Shown here one piece after another: positions 27,264 to 36,200 of a stretch of 64,000 bases of DNA. The notes under the pieces were generated by a model. The model made no database searches. It was not told where the DNA came from and saw only the letters and a program-made list of their open reading frames with translations. Position 1 is the stretch's first letter, and the number at the start of each line of letters is the position of its first letter. Both the position numbers and the translations under genes were made by a program. Source of the DNA: DASYQD01 sp036005845 (GTDB lineage Bacteria > Acidobacteriota > Thermoanaerobaculia > Multivoradales > JAIOJS01); NCBI GenBank assembly GCA_036005845.1, contig DASYQD010000117.1, positions 90,310-154,309 on the forward strand, written 5' to 3'.

Positions 27264-29054
27264 ATGAATCGCACGCTAGTCAGTCGGGTAGTGCTTGGCG
27301 CTTTCTTGGTCCTCTTGTCGATTGACGTCACCTTCCTCTCGTGTGTCACGATGTACGAGCGACCTATTGGTCCCGCCGTCAGCTTCAGAAGGCTGCCGGA
27401 AACGAACGTTCCGGCGCAACCGGGCTCACAGGTGCGACCGGCCGCAGGTGGCCAATCGACGCCGCCAGCCTGGTCCGGCCAAGCTCATCCTCTTGAAGGG
27501 TGGGTAAACCCTGCGATCGTGATATTGGTCATTCTCTTGCTCGCGATTCCTGCGGGCTGGATCTATCTATTCCATTCTCATTGGGTCCGACGGAAGACCG
27601 CAGACACAGAAGACATTCTGCATTGGTTGACCGCGATCAGTGTTCCATATCTGATCCTTGGCTTCGCGATGATTCTGGAGTTTCGGGCCGTCATAGAGGA
27701 CCCGGCCGCCGGGGTGGGTGCCATCGCGGCTATTATGGTGCTATATGCCCTCAGCATTCTCGCGAGCTTTCTTTATCTCGAAGTGCGTGATCTCAAAAAA
27801 ACTTTCGCCGAAAAAGTGGCCGAGTCGACCGCGAAGGTTGCAGAGGCCAGCAAATGGTACTCCTACTCATTGGCGCTCTCCTCTGCCGAGGATGGCCAGC
27901 CGTCTCCCGGCGCCTCTATCGAGCAGCTGCTTGCATCTTGGCAGTCTATTTACGCGTGTGAGCTGCCGCGAACAGGCGGTGCGACCGCTCAAAAAGTCAA
28001 GTTGAGGAGAAACGCGATCGGTACTTTGCTGTCGACCTACATGAAGGAAGAAGCAGAAAGTGCGAGCGGCTCGATGTCATTGGACCGCGTACCTGAGAGT
28101 GTCTGGCCATGGGCCGGTGAATCCGACGCCAACACGAATCGAGAGGGTGTCAGCTTTCTGATTACTAACGTCGGCTACTACGCGAAGCTCCTGCGGGCCG
28201 TGTCCCATTTCCTTCCGGGTGCCGCCGACGAGCCATCCGGCGTGTTTCTGGCGACGATTACGTACGCGCTGCCGCCCTTGTGGTGGAACTGGCAAGCGCC
28301 CGCAGGGGACGCATACATCTACCCGCCCGTGGAGCAATTCCGCGACACGCTGCACTCGCTAGCGGGCGACGTTAATCATGGTCCACGACGCGCGCGTGTC
28401 TTCCGTAAAGTTATCGTTGCAGACGGCTGGGTTGATCCGAGTCTTTTTTCTAGAGATGATTGGGAGCGGATGGCTCAGTGGCAGTTGGCTCTTCACCGAG
28501 ATCGCCAAACTCCCATTTCGTCATATATGCGGTCTCTGCCTGTCGAGTACTACGACGCGGTCAGCAAGACCGGAAATCTGGTCAAGGAGCTGCAGTGGAC
28601 CGGTGGCAGACCGACCACGGATGGGCGCCGCCGTGGCCGTCACGCCTATTGGATGTTAGACGAGAACGCGCGGCCCCTAAGGGATAGCGACTTGGATCTC
28701 GTGGGAGTGTGGGAATACTTCGCCGACTACATGCATCCGCGGAAACAGGGCTACACCGACATTGTCGGTATCCCTCAAGAGGTATTCGCCTCGCCTGTCT
28801 TCGACAAGAACTCCCCCGGTTTGAGCGGATGTGGCGAACTACTGTTCTTTGGTGTCAGTGACCCCGATAGCGCCGACGCATGGACCGAGCAGAAGGAGCC
28901 GGAACTCGCACTCGCGGTACTTACAACTATGAGTCCTAGTTCCGAGACCCTCTTTGTTACAGCCGTGTGGGGGGAGGCTCGCCTCTACGAGTTGTGGGAC
29001 GCGATACGTTGCGTTGTAGGTAGGTTTTCGCCTCCGATAGCCACCACGGCGTGA
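27264..29054 (+). CDS. Unrecognised four-TM membrane protein with large cytosolic domain
   Basis: 596 residues; the ATG at 27264 follows AAGGGGAG, while the open frame extends upstream without a better start. Hydrophobic helices lie at about residues 8-28, 88-110, 125-150 and 158-180, with a Pro-rich segment between the first two. A charged helix (VRDLKKTFAEKVAESTAKV) follows, then about 390 soluble residues with no domain I recognise. These include a Trp-rich stretch (ALPPLWWNWQAP) and YADYMHPRKQGYTDIVG-like sequence near 480. Codon use and G+C are lower than in the flanking housekeeping genes. It overlaps or abuts the next gene, so the three island genes form an operon. Possible roles: sensor or membrane effector. 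Function unknown. Confidence 0.72.
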   Translation: MNRTLVSRVVLGAFLVLLSIDVTFLSCVTMYERPIGPAVSFRRLPETNVPAQPGSQVRPAAGGQSTPPAWSGQAHPLEGWVNPAIVILVILLLAIPAGWIYLFHSHWVRRKTADTEDILHWLTAISVPYLILGFAMILEFRAVIEDPAAGVGAIAAIMVLYALSILASFLYLEVRDLKKTFAEKVAESTAKVAEASKWYSYSLALSSAEDGQPSPGASIEQLLASWQSIYACELPRTGGATAQKVKLRRNAIGTLLSTYMKEEAESASGSMSLDRVPESVWPWAGESDANTNREGVSFLITNVGYYAKLLRAVSHFLPGAADEPSGVFLATITYALPPLWWNWQAPAGDAYIYPPVEQFRDTLHSLAGDVNHGPRRARVFRKVIVADGWVDPSLFSRDDWERMAQWQLALHRDRQTPISSYMRSLPVEYYDAVSKTGNLVKELQWTGGRPTTDGRRRGRHAYWMLDENARPLRDSDLDLVGVWEYFADYMHPRKQGYTDIVGIPQEVFASPVFDKNSPGLSGCGELLFFGVSDPDSADAWTEQKEPELALAVLTTMSPSSETLFVTAVWGEARLYELWDAIRCVVGRFSPPIATTA

Positions 29055-29071
29055 CTAGGGGGAGAGTGCGT

Positions 29072-29980
29072 ATGGCTGCATCCCAGATTCGCAGGCGACC
29101 CGCGCGGGTAATCGCACCAAGGGATTTACGCGCGTCGTTGTTGAAAGGTCCTGCATCGTGGCCTGGAACTCTCTTTGTACTAGCCGGCCATTTTTATTTG
29201 GTGTTTCGCGAGCGCGAGCGGCGCTTTGTTCCGCTGCTGAGATCGATCGTTGATAGCGACGGGGGCGCTACGCAGCTCGAGTATTCCTACGTGGCAGAAG
29301 TTGGTGACTTCCCGGAAGAGTCGTGGGCGTTGGCAGCTGAGCTCGCGTCGAAAAGGCCGATTGCATCGACCAAGTTGGTGCTTTTGGTCGATGACCACCA
29401 GTTTCGTCGGATCCAGCCAGATGCAGTTGGCAGCGCGATCTTGAAAACGGCGAAGGCTCGATTCTTCTCCTCGGCTCAGCAGCTGCCGCCGGCATTCTCT
29501 AGGGCGCTCAGCGAGCGAGGCTTACCTCAAGACGTGGTGGAAAAGTGGGTGGATCCGTCCTCCGGCGAAGCTTCATATTTCTTGTCAGAGTCGCTTCTGC
29601 GGCGCCATTTCTCCCGCCAGACCAAGAGCTGGCTCCTTCGGAGGCCAGGGTTTTCGGTAGAGGGAAGAGAAATCGGAATCCCGCGCTTCCTCTATCGCGA
29701 GCCGGGACATGCTCTAGAGGCTTGCTTGGTGGATGAAGTTGGTGAGGCAACGTGTTCGGCGACGTCCATGCAGCTACTTGTCGAGTTAGCCAAGCGAGGC
29801 GCAAGGAACGCGCTGCTGTTCGTGCCTTACTACTGCCGCGGTCAAGTAGAGCCTACGATGGCGGGCATTATGAGCGTCCTCGAGGATCTTAGCAATGTGT
29901 GGGTCGTTTGGGGACAAACTCCAGGGCTCGATGCTGATGCCGGAAGAGAGGTGTCTTGTTTTTTGCCGCTCAAGGCGTGA
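29072..29980 (+). CDS. Unrecognised 302-residue protein in cysteine desulfurase cassette
   Basis: The ATG at 29072 has GGGGGAGAG 6-8 bases upstream. An in-frame GTG at 29051 overlaps the previous stop (GTGA) and is the alternative, coupled start. The protein is soluble-looking alpha/beta: KLVLLVDDHQFRRIQP near residue 105, a basic helix LLRRHFSRQTKSWLLRR near 180-195, IPRFLYREPGHALEACLVD, and late beta strands ALLFVPYYCRG and NVWVVWGQTPG. Cysteines occur at EACL, ATCS, YYCR and VSCF and could be sulfur acceptors, but no family is recognised. It ends 12 bp before the desulfurase gene. Co-directionality and spacing imply the two proteins work together. Confidence 0.7.
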   Translation: MAASQIRRRPARVIAPRDLRASLLKGPASWPGTLFVLAGHFYLVFRERERRFVPLLRSIVDSDGGATQLEYSYVAEVGDFPEESWALAAELASKRPIASTKLVLLVDDHQFRRIQPDAVGSAILKTAKARFFSSAQQLPPAFSRALSERGLPQDVVEKWVDPSSGEASYFLSESLLRRHFSRQTKSWLLRRPGFSVEGREIGIPRFLYREPGHALEACLVDEVGEATCSATSMQLLVELAKRGARNALLFVPYYCRGQVEPTMAGIMSVLEDLSNVWVVWGQTPGLDADAGREVSCFLPLKA

Positions 29981-29992
29981 AAAGGGAGTCTT

Positions 29993-31135
29993 GTGAAGCG
30001 CATCATTGATCTCGACGCCAACGCAACCACCCGCATGCTGCCGGAGGTGATAAATGCAGTGTGCGGCGCCATGAGAGCCGGACATGGTAACTCCTCGTCC
30101 TCTCATGGCCTAGGGAAGGCTGCGGGTCGTGCGGTTGGCGAGGCTAGAGGGGCTGTTGCTGAGCTGATCGGCGCCGACGTCGACGAGGTGATTTTCGTTC
30201 CGAGCGCAACTGCGGCGATCAACCTCGCGGTGCTTGGCCATCTTGGGGCGGCCCGGAAGCGTGACAGGAGATTGTCGGTGTTCCTCTCGCGGCTTGAGCA
30301 CATGGCTGTTCTCAAGGCAGTGCAGGCCGCGAACAGAAAGGGCTTGGCCCGAGTGACAGTATTGCCAAGCGGGGAACATGGCGAGGCTCGCCCTCTCGAC
30401 GCACATATACCAGATCATATTGATCTCGTATGCGTGTTTCACGGCAACAATGAGATCGGTACTCTGAATGATCTTGTGGCCCTCTCTAACTTCGCGAAGG
30501 CTGCTGGGGCCCGATTGTTCGTCGACGCCGCGCAAACGGGTGCCTATTGCCCCGTCCGAGTCGATCAGCTGCCAGTTGACTTGGCTTGCATTTCCGCTCA
30601 CAAGATGCACGGGCCGCTTGGAGCTGCCGCGCTATACGTGCGGCGAGATACTCCGATGCAGCCCATTCTATTCGGCGGAGGCCAAGAGAAGGGTTTGTGG
30701 CCAGGGACCCTGAATGTGCCGGCCTTGGTTGGGTTCGGCGTGGCGGCGCGGCTCGCGCGAACATTCGGTGCTGCGCGAGTGGCTCAGGTGGAGCGACTTC
30801 GCGAGCTGCTGTGGAACGAGCTGCTGCGGGAGGTTCCCGACGCAATCTTAAACGGCCATCCGACAAACCGATTGCCAGGCAACCTGAGCATTACCATTCC
30901 CTTCGTTCCTGTCGAGGTGTTGCAACGCAGGCTCCCGGGTTTGGCTTTTTCTCGCGGTAGTGCATGCGCCTCGGACTCGGGAGGGCCGAGCCATGTCTTG
31001 TCTGGGCTTGGTTTGGGGCCTGAAGAGGCTCGTTGGACAATTCGGCTGGGAGTGAGCACGTTGACTCGGGAGCAAGATGTTATCCAAGCGGGTCGGCAGA
31101 TCGGCAGGTGTGCCAAGGCTATTCGCGGTTGGTAG
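29993..31135 (+). CDS. Cysteine desulfurase (NifS/IscS-like, aminotransferase class V)
   Basis: 380 residues, GTG start after AAAGGGAG. All PLP-site elements are visible: GNSSSSHGLGKAAG, SATAAINLAVLG, EHMAVLKAV (His103), HGNNEIGTLN (Asn153), DAAQTGAY (Asp178, Gln181), SAHKMHGPLG with the Schiff-base lysine Lys204, and the flexible active-site loop SRGSACASDSGG with Cys324. It should release sulfur from cysteine as a persulfide. No isc/suf scaffold, thiouridylase or molybdenum-sulfur gene is adjacent, unlike housekeeping copies. Instead it closes the lower-GC three-gene unit. Comparable stand-alone desulfurases (DndA, SspA) feed DNA phosphorothioation, but dndB-E or sspB-D are absent here. The sulfur acceptor is unknown. 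Confidence 0.9.
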   Translation: MKRIIDLDANATTRMLPEVINAVCGAMRAGHGNSSSSHGLGKAAGRAVGEARGAVAELIGADVDEVIFVPSATAAINLAVLGHLGAARKRDRRLSVFLSRLEHMAVLKAVQAANRKGLARVTVLPSGEHGEARPLDAHIPDHIDLVCVFHGNNEIGTLNDLVALSNFAKAAGARLFVDAAQTGAYCPVRVDQLPVDLACISAHKMHGPLGAAALYVRRDTPMQPILFGGGQEKGLWPGTLNVPALVGFGVAARLARTFGAARVAQVERLRELLWNELLREVPDAILNGHPTNRLPGNLSITIPFVPVEVLQRRLPGLAFSRGSACASDSGGPSHVLSGLGLGPEEARWTIRLGVSTLTREQDVIQAGRQIGRCAKAIRGW

Positions 31136-31368
31136 ACGCAAGCGGGACAGGCTAGGCTGAGCAAGTATGAATGATTCGAGCAACACGTCAACATCTCTGC
31201 CGGGCAACGTGTCACGTGGATGCCTGACTTTTCCAGGCGGTCGCCGGGAGGAATGCACCGGGGATGCAACAGCCAAATGTCGGTCTGAGAGCTCCGAGCC
31301 CAAGCCTAGTCCAGGAGCGTGCCACCGGCCATGAGGCCGGCCCATCAACTCGAACTGGAAGCGAGCAA

Positions 31369-31726
31369 CTGACACCGAACCGGCGCACCGTGGAGGCTTA
31401 CATGGACGGCTTCCGCCAGACGGATAGGAAGTTTATCCTGTCGTACCTAACCGAGGACGTCCGCTGGCTCGTTCCGGGCGTCTTCGACGTTCGTGGCAAG
31501 GAGGCCTTCGCGGCGCACATCGTCGACGAGGGGTTCACGGGCTCGCCTGAGATCACCGTCAGCCGTTCCGTCGAGGCCGGCGATGTCGGGGTCGCCGAGG
31601 GCTCGGGTGCGTGCACCGTGTACGGATGGCACGGTGATGAACCTGGTCTTCTGCGACGTCTTCGAGCTGCGTAGCGCGAAGATCTGCGCTCTGACCAGCT
31701 ATTTGATAGAGACCAAGACGGCGTAA
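31369..31726 (+). pseudogene. Frameshifted SnoaL-like (NTF2-fold) gene
   Basis: In one frame, NRRTVEAYMDGFRQTDR, ILSYLTEDVRWLVPGVF and VRGKEAFAAHI read as the N-terminal two-thirds of a SnoaL-like protein. After about 31605 that frame loses similarity, and the homology resumes in the +1 frame with DGTVMNLVFCDVFELR and ALTSYLIETK up to the stop at 31726. A single-base indel near 31600-31612 explains this; it may be a real mutation or a sequencing error. The first frame remains open upstream to an ATG at 31264, but a start near 31369 fits family length. The 233 bp before it holds only an unsupported 55-codon frame (31167-31334). Enzyme-like small-molecule role of intact relatives is unclear. 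Confidence 0.6.
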
Positions 31727-31755
31727 GCAGCTGGGTTGCTTCGAGGCCATCGACG

Positions 31756-33132
31756 TTGAGATCTCTTGCGATTCGCTGTTGCGTATTCGTCGGGCTGGTT
31801 CTCGGAGCTCCCACCGCGCACGCCGACACGCGGCCGCCGGTCGACATTCCCGGCCTGCGCGCGGCGCAGGCGCAGGACGCTGCGATCGTTGCCATCGATG
31901 GCCAGATCCGGCGCGGGGAGTGGCGAGCCGCCCGCGACGGTGCCGCCGCGCTGCTCGAGGAGTCGAAGCGCGTCTTCCACGGCGCCCTGCAGCGCGCGCT
32001 GGTGCGCTTGGCGCTGCTGGAGGCGAAGTTGAGCGACGACGAAGAGGCGCTCGAGCACTGGCAGGCGTTGCAGGCGATGGCAGGCACGTCGCTGGCGGAG
32101 CCGTTGTATCCGTTCTTCGGAGCTGCCGCCGAGAAGCTGAAGACGCAGCCGACGCGCGCATGGGACGAAGTCCCCGCCGGCGTCGAGAGCCTCAGCGGTC
32201 TGCCCGGCCTGGTTCCTCCCCGTCGCGCGGGCGGCGACGTTGCGCATTCTGATGCGGGTTGCGCGGGTGCGCGCGGTCCGCTGTGGGCTCGCTTCCAAGC
32301 CGTCATCGATGCGCAGGGTCGCATGCGGCAGCCCACGATCTCGGGGCCTTCGGTCTGCTTCGATTTCGAAGTGCTCAGCACGATGCGCGGCTGGCGCTTC
32401 GAGGCGGCGCGACGCAATGGCGTGGCGGTGGCGGCGATGTACGCGGAGACGATCCACCCACCTGCGAAGCGGACCTGGAAGGACGTCGCGACGAGCGGCC
32501 CAGGCGTGGCTGACGCCGTTCACCTTCTCGAAGACGGCAAGCTCGCGGCCGCGGAGGCGCAGATCGAGCGGCAGTGGAACGCGGCGCTCGACGGCGGCTC
32601 GCCGTCGCGACCGCCGACGGTGACCTGGATGGCTTTGCGCGCGCTCGCGCTCGCCGCACACGACGACGCCGAGTCCGAGCGGCGTGCGAGCTGTCTCTGG
32701 GAAGCGGCGCAAGGCGAGGAGCCCGCTTTCTACGACCTCGACCTCGCGGCATTCGGCAAGGCGGGGGAGCGCCTCGCTCCGCACCGCTACGGCGAGGTGC
32801 GCTCGGCGACGCACCCTGATCCCGCCGCCGGCGAGCGGATGGAGCGGCCGCAGCTGATTCGCGAGACACGGCGCGTGCCTCGCGCGCGCCTGCCGGCAGC
32901 GTCCTACGGCGCCGACCGCGTCTTCATCGAAGGGACCGTCGACGCCGAGGGGTCGATTCGCGAGCCGATCCTCATCGACCGCTCGGCGGCCATGCACGGG
33001 CTCGACCTCGAAGCGCTCGATGCCGTTTGCGGCTGGCGCTTCCACCCGGCAACCGTGGATGGCAAACCGGTTGCGGTGCTGTACGTGCTCGGTCTCGACG
33101 TCGGCGCGGGCGGCGCTCGGCCGTCGAGCTGA
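31756..33132 (+). CDS. Exported protein with two TonB-C-like domains
   Basis: The likely start is a TTG at 31756 with GAGG upstream. The N-terminus RSLAIRCCVFVGLVLG with APTAHA is a signal peptide. Two segments resemble the TonB C-terminal domain. One is around residues 175-240 (VIDAQGRMRQPTISG, MRGWRFEAAR). The other is at the C-terminus (IEGTVDAEGSIREPILIDRS, VCGWRFHPATVDGKPV), including the G-W-R-F-x-P pattern. Between them is a helical stretch resembling repeats of the TPR kind. There is no N-terminal TonB transmembrane/proline-rich region, so it is not a classical TonB energy transducer. Such proteins are common in Acidobacteriota-like genomes, role unknown. It lies 117 bp before the giant repeat protein. 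Confidence 0.7.
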   Translation: MRSLAIRCCVFVGLVLGAPTAHADTRPPVDIPGLRAAQAQDAAIVAIDGQIRRGEWRAARDGAAALLEESKRVFHGALQRALVRLALLEAKLSDDEEALEHWQALQAMAGTSLAEPLYPFFGAAAEKLKTQPTRAWDEVPAGVESLSGLPGLVPPRRAGGDVAHSDAGCAGARGPLWARFQAVIDAQGRMRQPTISGPSVCFDFEVLSTMRGWRFEAARRNGVAVAAMYAETIHPPAKRTWKDVATSGPGVADAVHLLEDGKLAAAEAQIERQWNAALDGGSPSRPPTVTWMALRALALAAHDDAESERRASCLWEAAQGEEPAFYDLDLAAFGKAGERLAPHRYGEVRSATHPDPAAGERMERPQLIRETRRVPRARLPAASYGADRVFIEGTVDAEGSIREPILIDRSAAMHGLDLEALDAVCGWRFHPATVDGKPVAVLYVLGLDVGAGGARPSS

Positions 33133-33249
33133 GCCGCTCGAGCGTCGGCTTCGCGCCTACCGAGACTGACGGCGCTTATTCCGGGCCATCCGATATAGAG
33201 TGCGCGCACAACCCGTAGCTTCACTCTTTCGGTCGCCGGGAGGCACCTC

Positions 33250-36200
33250 ATGCTGAGCGTCTTGTCGTCGGTGAGTCCGGAATCCGTCTGCCGTCAGCTG
33301 CGCCGCACGCTCATCATCGCGGCGATCCTGGCCGTACCGCTGCTGGGCGCCTCGCGCGCCTTCGCGCAAGTGGACGTGACGGCGACGGGCGGCACGCTCA
33401 ACGCCTCCTACACCACGCTCGGCGGGGCGTTCACGGCGATCAACGCCGGCACCCACACCGGCACGATCACCATCGGCATCAGCGGCAACACCACCGAGGC
33501 GGCGCCGGCGGTGCTCAACGCCAGCGGCTCGGGGGCGGCGAGCTACACCACGATCGGCATCAGCCCGACGGGGGGCGCCGCGCGCAGCATCTCGGGCGCC
33601 ATCGCTGCCGGCTCACCGCTGATCGACTTCAACGGCGCCGACAACGTCACCATCGACGGCCTCAACAGCGGCGGCAACTCGCTGACGATTGCCAACACCA
33701 CGGTCTCCGCCACCTCGGGCACGGCGACGATCCGCTTCATCGGCGGCGCCACCAGCAACACGATCACCAACTCGAACATCCAGGGCTCGGGGACGATGTC
33801 GGTCGCCACCAACGGCGCCACCATCTTTTTCAGCACCGACGCGGTGACCGCCAACGGCAACGACAACAACACCATCTCGAACAACAACATCGGGCCGGCC
33901 GGCGCCAACCTGCCGACGAAGGCCATCCTGGGCAACGGCTCGACGACCACGACCGCCATCGGCAACAGCGGCATCGTCATCAACAACAACAACATCTTCG
34001 ACTACTTCGGCGCCGCAGTGACCAGCTCGGGCATCGCCACCAACGGCGGCTGCAACACCTGGTCGATCACCAACAACCGCTTCTACCAGACGGGGACGCG
34101 GACCTGGACGACGGGCTCGCTCCACGTGGGTATCGACATCCGGCCCGCCACGGCCACCTCGGGCGCACAGGGCTTCACCATCACCGGCAACACCGTCGGC
34201 TTCGCCTCCAACACCCAGACCGGCACCTACACGCTGACGGGGGCCGGCACCGGCGCCAAGTTCATCGGCATCCTGTTCAACGGCATCGTGGCCGGCACCA
34301 CCACGACGGTGAGCAACAACACCGTGGCGGCGGTCAGCATGACGGGTGTCACCGGCTTCGGGACGACGACCGCCAGCCCGTTCACGGGGATCTTGTTCCA
34401 GGAAGGCAACGGCATCACCAACGGCAACACCATCGGCAGCCAGTCCGCTACGGGCTCGCTGACCTTCTCGACGACCACCACCTCGGCCACCGACGTCTAC
34501 GGTATTCACAACTTCAGCTCGAATGCCTGGACGTCGAACAACAACAACATCGGCGGTATCTCGGTCACCAACCTCGGAGCGTCCGGTACCTTCCTGCTCA
34601 TGGGCATGCGGGCGTTCACCGGCACGACGGTGACCTGGACGGCGACGGGCAACAACGTCGGCGGTACCGTGGCGAGCTCGATCCAGCTCAACGCGACCGG
34701 GACGGCGTCGCAGGTCGAGGGCATGTTCAGCAGCAACGCGCCGACGGTGCTGACCTCGAACGTCATCCGCAACATGACGACCAACATCGGCACCGGCACG
34801 ACGACGACGGCGTCGATGATCGGCATCGGCCTCACCTCGACGACGCCGAATCACACCCTGTCGCAGAACAGCATCTTCAACCTCAGCAACAGCAACGCCG
34901 CGGCGGCCTCGGTGGTCACCGGCATCCAGTTCACCGGCGCCACCGCCAACGTCGTGCAGCGCAACCTGATCCACAGCCTGACCGTGGCGACCAACAGCGC
35001 CACGGCCGAGGTCAACGGCATCCGCGTTGGCGGCGGCACGACTGTCTATCGCAACAACATGATCGCGCTCGGCGCCGGCATCGGCAACGCCATCGGTGCC
35101 GCTGCCACCAACGCCGGCACCACCGGCATCAACGGCATCAACGAAGCGCTGGGCACCAACAGCTTCTTCCACAACAGCGTCTACATCGGCGGCGCACCCA
35201 CGGCGGGCACTGGCGCGTCGTACGCCTTCAACGGCACGCAGACGGCGGTCACTCGCAGCTTCCGCGACAACGTCTTCCAGAACGCCCGCAGCAATGCCGG
35301 CGCGACGGGGAAGAACTACGCGATCAAGATCAACGGCACGGCGGCGAACCCGGCCGGCCTGACGATCAACAACAACGTCTACTTCGCCAACGGCAGCGGC
35401 GGCACGTTCGGGTTCTTCAACTCCCTCGACGTCGCCAACCTCGCCGCGTGGAAGACAGCGGTGGGCCAGGATGCGGCCAGCATCGAGGGCAACCCGCAGT
35501 ACAACGACCCCACCAACGCCACGCCTGATCTCCACATCCACCCCACCAATCCGACCGTCATCGAGGGCAACGGCTTCGACGTCGGGGTCGTCGACGACTT
35601 CGACGGCCAGACGCGCAGCGGCCTCACCCCGGTCGACATCGGCGCCGACGCCGGCAACTTCAACGGCGTCGACCTGGTGGCGCCGGTCATCAGCTACACG
35701 CCGCTGGCCAACACCAACAGCACCGCCAACCGGGTGCTGACGTCGACCATCACGGACAACAGCGGCGTGCCCACCGCCGGCATCGGGCTGCCGGTGATCT
35801 ATTACCGCAAGGGGGTCGTCGGCGCCTTCACGGCGGCGCAGGCCACCTTCGGCGGCGGCTCGACCTACAACTTCACCATCGACTACGCGCCGTTGGGCGG
35901 TGTCGTCACCGGTGACACCATCCAGTACTACGTCGCCGCCCAGGACGGCGCGGCGACGCCCAACGTCACCACCAACCCGGTGGCGGGCGCCGCGGGCTTC
36001 ACCGCCAACCCACCGGCGGCGTCGACGCCTCCCACCACGCCGGCCAGCTACCAGATCGTGCCGCCGATCTCCGGCATCAAGACCGTCTGCGCGTCGGGCT
36101 GCGACTTCACGACGCTGACCGGAGCCACCGGCATCTTCAACGCCATCAACACCAGTGTCGTCACCGGCAACATCGACATCCAGATCGCCGGCGACCTGGT

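Noticed and set aside
29993..31135. Assignment of the desulfurase as DndA
   Set aside because: Sequence motifs fit any NifS/IscS-like enzyme, and dndB-E are absent from the window.
31167..31334. A 55-codon open frame after the desulfurase
   Set aside because: No ribosome site, no pattern typical of a protein, and it overlaps the SnoaL-like frame.
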